Shown one piece after another: positions 16,798 to 24,284 of a DNA stretch of 64,000 nucleotides. The translations under genes and the position numbers were made by a program. How positions within the stretch are numbered: the first letter of the stretch is position 1; every line of letters begins with the position of its first letter. Origin of the DNA: ZC4RG20 sp963782445. GTDB taxonomy: Bacteria; Pseudomonadota; Gammaproteobacteria; Steroidobacterales; Rariloculaceae. The stretch covers positions 496,001 to 560,000 of the forward strand of contig CAWAJM010000001.1 of assembly GCA_963782445.1 (NCBI GenBank), read 5' to 3'. Below the pieces are notes generated by a model. That model did no database searches and was not told where the DNA came from. It saw only the letters and a list, made by a program, of their open reading frames with translations.

Positions 16798-18114
16798 ATG
16801 AGCGCGTGGAGAAACCCGATCGAGCCGGGCGCCGGGCGGCCCAGCGCCAGCCTGCGCTTCATCGATCGCTTTCTGCGCCGCGCGGTGCCCAACACGCTCG
16901 TGGCCCTCGTGCTCGGTCAGCTCGATGCGTTCAACCGCATCAGCACGACGTTCGGGCACGACTGCTCCAATAGCTTCTGTGCCGAATATGCGGAGAAGCT
17001 CCGGGTCGTGCTCCCGGTCGGCACGCCGATCATCCGGCTGTCGGAACGCCGTTTCGTGCTGCTCATGGGGCTCGATTCGATCGCGTCGGTCATGGACGTG
17101 GCCTCGCACCTGACCGAGGACAACCAGACGCAGGTGGCGATCGGCGAGGACCGCTTCCTCGTCGACCTGACGCTCGGCATCGCGGTCTACCCGACGCACG
17201 CGGATGACGGTCCGACGCTCTTCCGCCGCGCCGAGCTCGCGCTCAAGGATGCGCGCGAGCGGGAGCTCGCGTTCGACATCTACAGTCCCGACTCGACGCA
17301 GCAGCACGCGGCGCTGTGGAAGCTCGAGAGCGATCTCGATCGTGCCATCAACCGCGGCGAGCTCGAAGTGCACTTCCAGCCCAAGGTCTCGCTGGACGGG
17401 GAGCGCGTTGCCGGCGTCGAAGCCTTGACGCGTTGGCGCTCCTCCGCGGGGTTCGTGCCGCCGCAGCAGTTCATCCCGATCGCGGAGCGTTCCGGCTGCA
17501 TCGTGCCGCTGACGTGGCTCGTCCTCGACAAGTCGCTCGAGTGCGCGCGTCGGTGGCTCCGGCCCGAGGGGCCGTTCTCGGTCGCCGTCAATGTGGCGCC
17601 GCAGCTGCTGACCCACCGGGAGTTCTTTCCGCGCGTCGAGCGCCTCGCTGAGGCGCTGCGCGTGCTCGGCATGCAGCTCACGGTGGAGCTCACCGAGGAC
17701 AGCCTTGTGCGGGGCCACGAGGGGGCGCCGCTTGCGCTGGAGCGGCTGCGCAAGCTCGGCATCGGGATCTCGATCGACGACTTCGGGAAGGGTTATTCGT
17801 CGCTGACCTATCTCAAGGAAATTCCCGCGACCGAGGTCAAGATCGACAAGGGCTTCGTCGAGGCCGTCGCGGGAGACAGCAAGGACAGGCAGATCGTGCA
17901 GGCGGTCATCTCGCTCGCGCGCGCGTTCGATATGAGCGTCGTGGCGGAAGGCGTCGACAGCGAGGCCGCCCTGAAGGCCGTCGCCGAGCTCGGCTGCGAG
18001 ATGGCTCAGGGGTTCTACATTGCGCGTCCCATGCGCTGGGATCTGCTTGCGGCGTGGCTCGAAACCGCCCGGCGCGCGACCGGGGTTTCCCCCAACTCGG
18101 CCCAATCCGACTAG
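16798..18114 (+). CDS. EAL-domain cyclic-di-GMP phosphodiesterase with degenerate GGDEF domain
   Basis: The product has about 438 residues. The first 170 form a GGDEF-like domain without the GG(D/E)EF signature: RLSERRFVLLM stands where it should be, so cyclase activity is unlikely. An EAL domain follows with the full set of catalytic residues: HFQPKV, VEALTRW (EAL near residue 208), VNVAPQLL, ELTED, the DD pair in IDDFGKGYSSL, Lys in VKIDKGF, Glu in VAEGVD and QGFYIARP. It should break down cyclic di-GMP. No sensor or membrane segment is present. A GTG at 16765 would add 11 residues. waaA follows after 38 bases, but a functional link is not evident. Confidence 0.92.
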   Translation: MSAWRNPIEPGAGRPSASLRFIDRFLRRAVPNTLVALVLGQLDAFNRISTTFGHDCSNSFCAEYAEKLRVVLPVGTPIIRLSERRFVLLMGLDSIASVMDVASHLTEDNQTQVAIGEDRFLVDLTLGIAVYPTHADDGPTLFRRAELALKDARERELAFDIYSPDSTQQHAALWKLESDLDRAINRGELEVHFQPKVSLDGERVAGVEALTRWRSSAGFVPPQQFIPIAERSGCIVPLTWLVLDKSLECARRWLRPEGPFSVAVNVAPQLLTHREFFPRVERLAEALRVLGMQLTVELTEDSLVRGHEGAPLALERLRKLGIGISIDDFGKGYSSLTYLKEIPATEVKIDKGFVEAVAGDSKDRQIVQAVISLARAFDMSVVAEGVDSEAALKAVAELGCEMAQGFYIARPMRWDLLAAWLETARRATGVSPNSAQSD

Positions 18115-18152
18115 AATAAGCCGCTTTTGCGGTGTGGCGGCGGGGCGCTTCC

Positions 18153-19505
18153 ATGGGCCTGTTGCTCGATCTCGGCTATCTGCTCGGGGCGTTGACGGCG
18201 TCGCCGTGGCTCCTGTACCGCCTCGTCAAGACCGGGGGCTGGCGCCGGCTTCCCGCGCGCTTCGGCGCCCGCCTCGGCGCGCCCCTCGAAGGTTCGATAT
18301 GGCTGCACGGCTCCTCGGCGGGAGAAGTCTCGCTGCTGCGGCCGCTCATCGCACGGCTCGAGCGCGACCGGCCGGGCGTGCCGCTCGTCGTCTCGACGTA
18401 CACGGCGACGGGTTTCGCGGCCGCCGCACGCGCCTACCCGCGGCATCGCGTGATTCTGTTCCCGCTCGATCTCTCGCCCGTGGTGCGGCGTTTCCTGCGC
18501 CGGCTCGATCCGGGGCTCGTCGTCATCGTCGAGTCGGAGCTGTGGCCGAACTTCCTGCTGGCGGCGCGGGCGCGCGGTGTGCCCGTCGCGCTGCTGAACG
18601 GGAAGATGTCGGAGAAGTCCCGCTCGGCTTATGCTCGTACGCGCATCGTGCCGCGCACGCTCCGCGCCGTCGCGGCGCTCGGGGTGCAGAGCGCGGAGCA
18701 TGCGGAACGGTTTCTCGCGCTCGGCGTCCCCGCCGAACGCGTCCACGTGACGGGCAACATGAAGTACGACCTGGCCGAGCCGGTGCCGGACGGGGACGAG
18801 CGTCGCCGTCTGCGGGCGCGCCTGGGCTTCGGGTCCGGCGACGTTGTCGTGATCGGCGGCAGCCTGCATGCCGGCGAGCACGAGGCCCTCGCCGCGGCGT
18901 TCGGGGCGTTACCGCCGGGCGCCGGCGCCGGTCTCGTGATCGTGCCCCGCTATCCGACGGACGTTCCGGGCGTCGTCGAGCTGCTGCGCCGGCGCGGCTT
19001 CGAGACCGTCCGCAAGACCGCGCTCGATCGCGGCCACGGGCCGGCGCCGGGTCGGCGCGCCGTGCTCGTCGTCGATACGGTCGGCGAGCTCGGCGCGCTG
19101 TATACGGCCGGCGACATTGCGTTCGTCGGCGGCAGTCTCTTCTTCAGGGGCAGCAACAAGGGCGGGCACAACGTCATGGAGCCGGCCGTGCGCGCGCTCG
19201 CCGTGCTGTTCGGTCCGTATAATTTCAGCTTCAAAGAAACCGTGGAAGATCTGCTGCGCGCCGACGCGGCGATGCGCGTCGACGACGCCGCGGCCTTGAC
19301 CGAAGCGCTCGCCGCGCTCGTGTGCAATCCGCTCCGCCGGGCCGAGCTCGGCGAGCGTGCGAGACGAGTCGTGTTGCGCGGCCGCGGGGCGGCCGAGCGC
19401 AATTACCGGCTCATCGAGCCCTTTATGACCCCCCACGCCGGGCGCTTGCAGGCCCCGGCGCTTGACCGCACAATGCCGCGAGCAAGTGGCGACCTGGATA
19501 TTTGA
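18153..19505 (+). CDS. waaA: 3-deoxy-D-manno-octulosonic acid (KDO) transferase, first copy
   Basis: This GT-B, family 30 glycosyltransferase of about 450 residues attaches KDO to lipid A precursor on the inner membrane. The N-terminal membrane-anchor region is LLLDLGYLLGALTASPWLLYRL. The catalytic Glu lies in HGSSAGEVSLLRPL, followed by VVSTYTATGF and IVESELWPNFL. The CMP-KDO side shows VTGNMKYD, VVDTVGELGALY and FVGGSLFFRGSNKGGHNVMEP. The stop overlaps the kdsA start (TGATG), which argues for coupling. A second, divergent copy lies at 22096-23421. The in-frame ATG seven codons upstream is less likely. Confidence 0.94.
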   Translation: MGLLLDLGYLLGALTASPWLLYRLVKTGGWRRLPARFGARLGAPLEGSIWLHGSSAGEVSLLRPLIARLERDRPGVPLVVSTYTATGFAAAARAYPRHRVILFPLDLSPVVRRFLRRLDPGLVVIVESELWPNFLLAARARGVPVALLNGKMSEKSRSAYARTRIVPRTLRAVAALGVQSAEHAERFLALGVPAERVHVTGNMKYDLAEPVPDGDERRRLRARLGFGSGDVVVIGGSLHAGEHEALAAAFGALPPGAGAGLVIVPRYPTDVPGVVELLRRRGFETVRKTALDRGHGPAPGRRAVLVVDTVGELGALYTAGDIAFVGGSLFFRGSNKGGHNVMEPAVRALAVLFGPYNFSFKETVEDLLRADAAMRVDDAAALTEALAALVCNPLRRAELGERARRVVLRGRGAAERNYRLIEPFMTPHAGRLQAPALDRTMPRASGDLDI

Positions 19506-20338
19506 TGAGTCAAAAGCATGTCTCGATCGGCGATATAGACTGCGGGTCCGATCGCCTGTTTCTCATCGCCGGTCCTTGCGTCATCGAGGCCGAGCCGCTC
19601 ATGATGCACACGGCCGAGCGCCTCAAGAAACTCACGCAGGCGCTCGGTGTTCCGCTGATCTTCAAGTCGTCCTTCTCCAAGGATAATCGCAGTTCGCTCG
19701 ACTACTATCAGGGGCCGGGTCTCGACGAGGGGCTCAGGATGCTCGAGAAGATCAAGCGCGAGTTCGAGCTGCCGATCCTGACGGACATCCACTATCCATC
19801 GCAGGCCGCGCCGGCCGCCGAAGTCGTGGACGTCCTGCAGATCCCCGCGTACCTGTGCATGCAGACCGAGCTCGTCGTCGCGGCGGCCGAGACGGGCGCC
19901 GTCGTGAACGTCAAGCACGGCCAATTCATCGCGCCCGACAACATGATCAAGCCCGTGCAGAAGATCGAGGCCTCGGGCAGCGAGCGCATCATTCTGACCG
20001 AGCGCGGCTACACCTTCGGCTACAACGATCTCATCGTCGATCCGCGCAGCTTCTATCTGCTGGCGCAGGCCGGCTACCCTGTGGTCTTCGACATCACGCA
20101 TACGATCAGGAAGTACGGCATTCCGAGCAAGGACCCGCGCGGAGGCACGCGCCAGTACCTGTCGGTCATCGCGCGCGCCGGTGTCGCCGCCGGGGTCGAC
20201 GGCTTGTTCATCGAAGCCCACCCGAACCCCCCGGACGCGCTTTGCGACGCGGCGAGCCAGTACGAGCTCGATAAGCTCGAGGAGTTCCTGAAGCCGTTGC
20301 TCGACATCCACGCGCTGGTTCGCGCCCGCGCACACTGA
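19505..20338 (+). CDS. kdsA: 3-deoxy-8-phosphooctulonate synthase (KDO-8-P synthase)
   Basis: KdsA condenses phosphoenolpyruvate with D-arabinose 5-phosphate to give KDO-8-phosphate, the first committed step of KDO synthesis. The 277-residue product is of normal length and carries the family blocks FLIAGPCVIEAE, FKSSFSKDNRSS, PGLDEGLRML, ILTDIH, LQIPAYLCMQTEL, VNVKHGQFIAP, DITHTIRKYG and FIEAHPNPPDALCD. The Asn in VVNVKHGQ suggests the metal-independent class. It overlaps waaA by one base, and the transaldolase-CBS gene follows after seven bases, so the genes form one operon. Confidence 0.97.
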   Translation: MSQKHVSIGDIDCGSDRLFLIAGPCVIEAEPLMMHTAERLKKLTQALGVPLIFKSSFSKDNRSSLDYYQGPGLDEGLRMLEKIKREFELPILTDIHYPSQAAPAAEVVDVLQIPAYLCMQTELVVAAAETGAVVNVKHGQFIAPDNMIKPVQKIEASGSERIILTERGYTFGYNDLIVDPRSFYLLAQAGYPVVFDITHTIRKYGIPSKDPRGGTRQYLSVIARAGVAAGVDGLFIEAHPNPPDALCDAASQYELDKLEEFLKPLLDIHALVRARAH

Positions 20339-20345
20339 GGCAGAA

Positions 20346-21383
20346 ATGGACCTGTATCTCGATTCCGTAGACTTCAAGGAGATCGAAGCGGCCTTCGACT
20401 TCGGCTTCGTCAAGGGTCTCACGACCACGCCGACGTTCATGCATCGGCACGGCATCACCGACATCGACGGCGCGATCGTCAAGCTCTCGCGCCTCGTGCC
20501 GGAGCTTCAGGTCGAAGCGCTGGGCGACTCGGCCGACGCGATCCTCAAGGAGGCGGACCGCATTCTCGAGCTGCCGCTCGAGCGCGAGCCCGTCTTCAAG
20601 GTGCCCATTTCGAATGCGGGCGTCACGGCCTGCAAGCGGCTCACGGACCGCGGCCAACGCGTAAACGTTCATCTGATCTACACTCTGAACCAGGCCTACA
20701 TGGCCATGGAGGCCGGGGCGGCCTTCGTCTGTCCGCTCGCGGGCAGGCTGCAGGACCAGGGCCACGATGCCATCCAGCTCTTCGGGCAGTGCGTCGACGT
20801 AGTCGAACGCCACGGCTACGACACGAAGATCATGTTCTCGTCGGTGCGCCATGCCGAGCACGTGCGTCAGGCGCTGCTCGTGGGCGCGCACGTCTGCACG
20901 GTGCCTTTCGGCGTCATGCAGCACTTGTGCGACAACTCGCTGACGACGGTCGGTGCCGCCCAGTTCCGCGAGCACACGCAGCTCATGACGCTCAAGGTCA
21001 GGGACCTGATTCGGCCGGAGAACCCGGTCTGCACGGATGCGGACACGCTGACGCAGGCCATGGTCCGCATGACCGAGTCGCGGCTCGGCACCGTCACGCT
21101 CGTCGACGGCAAGGGTAATGTCGTCGGTGTCTTCACGGACGGGGATCTGCGCCGTCACCTGCAGCACGACGGGCGCCGGATTCTCGATCAGACGCTTGCG
21201 GAGATCGGGTTCACTAAAAGCCCGGTCGTGATCCCGGCCGAGAGCCTGCTCAACGAGGCCGTCAAGCTGTTCCGCGAGTTCCAGATCGACAGCATCGTCG
21301 TCGTGGACGGGCAACAGCCGATGGGTGTCCTCGACATCCAAGACCTCGTGCGCCTCGGCCTGCTGGGCCCGCAGCGCAATTGA
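20346..21383 (+). CDS. transaldolase/fructose-6-phosphate aldolase-like domain fused to a CBS pair
   Basis: The 345-residue protein joins two modules. Residues 1-215 match the small transaldolase/FSA (TalC-like) barrel: Asp6 in MDLYLDS, GLTTTPTF, the Schiff-base Lys85 in VFKVPIS, then VNVHLIYTLNQAYMAMEAGAAFV and a GRLQD turn. By eye, His109 stands where transaldolases and FSA usually carry Thr. Residues 225-340 hold two CBS motifs (LTQAMVRMTESRLGTVTLVDGKGNVVGVFTDGDLRR and a second copy ending in GVLDIQDLVRLGL). This is the arrangement at the end of arabinose-5-phosphate isomerase KdsD, but the SIS domain is replaced. Position between kdsA and a KdsC-like phosphatase suggests a role in supplying or controlling the KDO precursor. 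That role is inference. Confidence 0.85.
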   Translation: MDLYLDSVDFKEIEAAFDFGFVKGLTTTPTFMHRHGITDIDGAIVKLSRLVPELQVEALGDSADAILKEADRILELPLEREPVFKVPISNAGVTACKRLTDRGQRVNVHLIYTLNQAYMAMEAGAAFVCPLAGRLQDQGHDAIQLFGQCVDVVERHGYDTKIMFSSVRHAEHVRQALLVGAHVCTVPFGVMQHLCDNSLTTVGAAQFREHTQLMTLKVRDLIRPENPVCTDADTLTQAMVRMTESRLGTVTLVDGKGNVVGVFTDGDLRRHLQHDGRRILDQTLAEIGFTKSPVVIPAESLLNEAVKLFREFQIDSIVVVDGQQPMGVLDIQDLVRLGLLGPQRN

Positions 21384-22076
21384 ATGATGGGCCTCGTTGA
21401 GGTCGAGGGCCTGTTCTCGGCGCTCGGCGGGACGTTTCTGAGCTCGGCTGGGGATCTTGCGAAGCGGCTCGAGGGGATCCGCGGTATCGTGCTCGACTGG
21501 GACGGCGTATTCAGCGCCGGGGCCAAGGGCGAGGGTTTCGGCAGCACGTTCACCGAGGCCGATTCGATGGGGCTCAACCTGTTGCGTTTCGCCCTATGGC
21601 GCGAGCAGGGCCGGCTCCCCATCGCGGGGCTGATCAGCGGCGAGAACAATCCGACGGCCCGCCGCTTCGCGGCGCGCGAGCACTTTCACGCCGCCTTCAG
21701 CGGCGCTCGCGAGAAGGCCCAAGCCATCCGCGGCCTGTGCGCAGATTTCGGGGTCGATGCGCGTTCGTTGGTCTGCATCTTCGACGACGTTAACGATCTC
21801 GGCATGGCCGAGCTCTGCGGCATTCGGGCGCTCGTGAGGCGCGAGGCGAGCCCGTTGCTCAAGGATTACGTCGCGCGGCACGGGCTGTGCGACTATATGA
21901 CCGGATCGGGCGCGGGCGCGCATGCCGTCCGCGAGATTGCAGAGCTGCTGCTCGGTCTCATGGGGAGGTTCGACGACGTCGTCCGATCGCGGGTTGCATG
22001 GGACACCGACTACGCGCGCTATTTCGAAGCGCGCCAAGCCGTCGAGACGCAATGGATCGGCGTCCCGCCGGCGTGA
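21384..22076 (+). CDS. KdsC-like HAD-superfamily phosphatase
   Basis: This 230-residue HAD protein has motif I as VLDWDGVFSAG, motif II as GLISGENNP and motif III in CIFDDVNDLGMAELCGI. These match the KdsC class of C0-type phosphatases, which remove phosphate from KDO-8-phosphate. It starts directly after the transaldolase-CBS stop. Typical KdsC is about 180 residues; this one has extra sequence at both ends (about 30 residues before motif I and a C-terminal tail after LLLGLMGRF). Context strongly favours KDO-8-P, but some homologues act on other 2-keto sugar acids. Confidence 0.85.
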   Translation: MMGLVEVEGLFSALGGTFLSSAGDLAKRLEGIRGIVLDWDGVFSAGAKGEGFGSTFTEADSMGLNLLRFALWREQGRLPIAGLISGENNPTARRFAAREHFHAAFSGAREKAQAIRGLCADFGVDARSLVCIFDDVNDLGMAELCGIRALVRREASPLLKDYVARHGLCDYMTGSGAGAHAVREIAELLLGLMGRFDDVVRSRVAWDTDYARYFEARQAVETQWIGVPPA

Positions 22077-22095
22077 ACATTCGGAGCATCGTACC

Positions 22096-23421
22096 GTGAC
22101 CCTTTGGTCGGTCGGCGCCTATTTACTGTTGCCGTACGCGATAGTGAGCCTGCTCTGGCGCGGCTTCCGCTATCCTCCGTACCTGCATCGCTGGCCGGAG
22201 CGTTTCGGTTTCGTGCGGCGGCCCGATGCCGAGCGCGTGATCTGGGTGCATGCCGTCTCCGTCGGAGAAGTGCGCTCGGCGGCGGCGCTGATCCTCGAGC
22301 TCGACGAGCGCTATCCAGAGCATCGGATTCTCGTGACCACGATGACGCCGACGGGATCCGAGCAGGTCGAAGAGCTGTTCGGCGAGCGCGTTAGTCACTC
22401 CTACGTGCCGTTCGATTTTCCCGACGCCGTGCACCGGTTCCTGAACCGTGTCCGTCCCGAGCTCGCGATCATTGCCGAGACCGAGTTTTGGCCCAACATC
22501 TTCGCCGCGCTCAAGCGCCGCGGGATTCCGCTGTTTCTCGTCAACGTCCGCATCTCGCAGACCGCGCTGCGCGGCTATCTGCGCGTGCCCAATGCCGTGC
22601 GGCGCATGTTCGGTGACGCCGATCTGATTTGCCCGCAGACGAAGCTCGACGCGGAGCGCCTGCGGACGCTCGGCGCGGAGTCGTGCCGGATTCGCATAAC
22701 GGGCAATCTGAAGTTCGACGTCGAGGTTCCGGGCAGTCTGCTGCAGGAGGGTGCGGCCGTGCGCGCGCAGTGGGGCCGGGATCGGCCCGTCTGGATCGCG
22801 GCCAGCACGCATGCCGGGGAGGAGGCGCAGGTGCTCGAAGCCTTCGCGCGTCTGCGCGAGTCGCATCCGACGCTGCTGCTGGCGCTCGTGCCGCGCCATC
22901 CCGAGCGCTTCCAGAGCGTCGCGCGGCTGTGCGAGCGCCGCGGCTACACGATCGCGCTCAGGAGCCTCGACTACGGCGAGCTCGGCAACGACATCGACAT
23001 TGTGGTCGGCGATACGATGGGCGAGCTTCAGCGCCTGTACGCGGCCTCGGACCTCGCCTTCGTCGGCGGCAGCCTCGTACCGCACGGGGGGCAGAACGTG
23101 CTCGAGGCCTGCGCCGTCAGCGTGCCCGTGATCTTCGGTCCGCACATGTTCCATTTCGAGGAGATCAGCGCGCTCGCGCTGGCCCGCGGCGCGGCGCGCC
23201 GGATCACGGACGCCGACGAGCTCGCCGCGGCCGTTGCCGACTGGCTCGACCGACCCTCGGAGCGCCGCGCGGCCGGCGAGGCCGCCCACGGCCTCATGCA
23301 GGACAACCACGGCGCGCTGGAGCGCACGCTTGCGCTCATCGACGAGGCCCTGACGCACACCGGCTTCGCGGTCGCGGGCGCCCGCAACGGCACGGCCGCG
23401 TTGCCGCGCGAGGTCGAGTGA
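22096..23421 (+). CDS. waaA: 3-deoxy-D-manno-octulosonic acid (KDO) transferase, second copy
   Basis: This second family 30 glycosyltransferase (about 441 residues) starts at GTG, 20 bases after the phosphatase. Its N-terminal anchor is VGAYLLLPYAIVSLLWRGF, the catalytic Glu is in HAVSVGEVRSAAAL, and downstream blocks are TTMTPTGSEQ, IAETEFWPNIF, ITGNLKFD, VVGDTMGELQRLY and FVGGSLVPHGGQNVLEAC. The second is closer to the usual WaaA consensus (GGQN) than the first (KGGHN). The two copies may add successive or chemically different residues to lipid A, or one may act on another acceptor. Confidence 0.93.
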   Translation: MTLWSVGAYLLLPYAIVSLLWRGFRYPPYLHRWPERFGFVRRPDAERVIWVHAVSVGEVRSAAALILELDERYPEHRILVTTMTPTGSEQVEELFGERVSHSYVPFDFPDAVHRFLNRVRPELAIIAETEFWPNIFAALKRRGIPLFLVNVRISQTALRGYLRVPNAVRRMFGDADLICPQTKLDAERLRTLGAESCRIRITGNLKFDVEVPGSLLQEGAAVRAQWGRDRPVWIAASTHAGEEAQVLEAFARLRESHPTLLLALVPRHPERFQSVARLCERRGYTIALRSLDYGELGNDIDIVVGDTMGELQRLYAASDLAFVGGSLVPHGGQNVLEACAVSVPVIFGPHMFHFEEISALALARGAARRITDADELAAAVADWLDRPSERRAAGEAAHGLMQDNHGALERTLALIDEALTHTGFAVAGARNGTAALPREVE

Positions 23422-24230
23422 CGAGGCGGATGCACGCGCGGGGCGGACGCCGCCGCTGCGGACTCAGGTTGCTGGCCCTCGGCCTGCTGCTCGCAGGTCC
23501 GGCCTGCGCGTATGGGCCGGAGGGGCACCGTGTCGCGGGCGACCTGGCGCAGCCGCTGCTTTGCGCTGGCGCGGCGACGCAGGTCGCCGCGCTCGGCAAG
23601 GGGCAGTCGCTCGCCGAGCTCGGGCAATGGGCCGACCGGATCCGCGATCGAAAGGCCTGGCGGCATACGGGGCCTTGGCATTATATGAATCTGCCCGACG
23701 ACGCTTCGGTGGCCGGCTTCCGGCATCCGCCCGAGGGCGACGTGCTCTGGGCCATCGCGCATTTCTCCCGCCGGCTCGCGACGGCCCATTCGCGCGCGGA
23801 CCGGAGTGACGCGCTGCGCTTCGTGATTCACTTCGTCGTCGACGTGCATCAGCCGCTGCACGTCGGCCGCGCCTCCGACCGCGGCGGCAACGAGGTCGAC
23901 GTGCGCTACCGCGACAAGACCGTGAACCTGCATCGCTTCTGGGACACGGACGTGCTGCGCGTCGCGGGCCTTTCCGAGGCGCGCTACGAGGCGGCCTTGC
24001 GCCCCCTGGTCGCGGTCCTCGCCGTGCAGCGCGACGATTCGAAGCCGGCAACCTGGGCGGCCGAAAGCCTGGCGCTGAGGCCGTGGGTCTACGACTTCCG
24101 GCGCAACGCTCGCGGCCCCGCCGTGCTCGACGCGGCGTATCTGGACCGCGCCGACGCCGTGACGCGCATGCGGCTCGCCGAGGCCGCCGTGCGCCTCGCC
24201 GCGACGCTGAACCGGCTGCTTGGGTGTTGA
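23418..24230 (+). CDS. S1/P1-type nuclease
   Basis: The exported, zinc-dependent single-strand nuclease has about 270 residues. After the signal peptide (GLRLLALGLLLAGPACA) the mature protein begins YGPEGHRVAGDLA, where most members have Trp first. Zinc-ligand blocks follow: QWADRIRD, WHYMNLP, FVIHFVVDVHQPLHVG, DRGGNEVDV and NLHRFWDTDVL. It should degrade RNA and single-stranded DNA in the periplasm or outside the cell, possibly for phosphate supply. A GTG overlapping the waaA stop (GTGA) and an ATG at 23430 are both possible starts. A repeat hairpin lies just downstream. Confidence 0.92.
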   Translation: MTRRMHARGGRRRCGLRLLALGLLLAGPACAYGPEGHRVAGDLAQPLLCAGAATQVAALGKGQSLAELGQWADRIRDRKAWRHTGPWHYMNLPDDASVAGFRHPPEGDVLWAIAHFSRRLATAHSRADRSDALRFVIHFVVDVHQPLHVGRASDRGGNEVDVRYRDKTVNLHRFWDTDVLRVAGLSEARYEAALRPLVAVLAVQRDDSKPATWAAESLALRPWVYDFRRNARGPAVLDAAYLDRADAVTRMRLAEAAVRLAATLNRLLGC

Positions 24231-24241
24231 AGAGGCGTTGA

Positions 24242-24282
24242 AAAGGCGTTGAAAAGGGCTCTGACCCCTTTTAGACGCCTTT
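24242..24282. repeat. GGGGTCAGAGCCC-type element, copy 1, nested hairpin
   Basis: The element AAAAGGGCTCTGACCCCTTTT (24252-24272) sits inside an 8-bp outer stem (AAAGGCGT, 24242-24249, with ACGCCTTT, 24275-24282). Upstream the sequence repeats GAAAAGGCGTT-like units in tandem. It lies between the convergent nuclease and permease genes and may terminate transcription in both directions. Confidence 0.7.
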
Positions 24283-24284
24283 CT

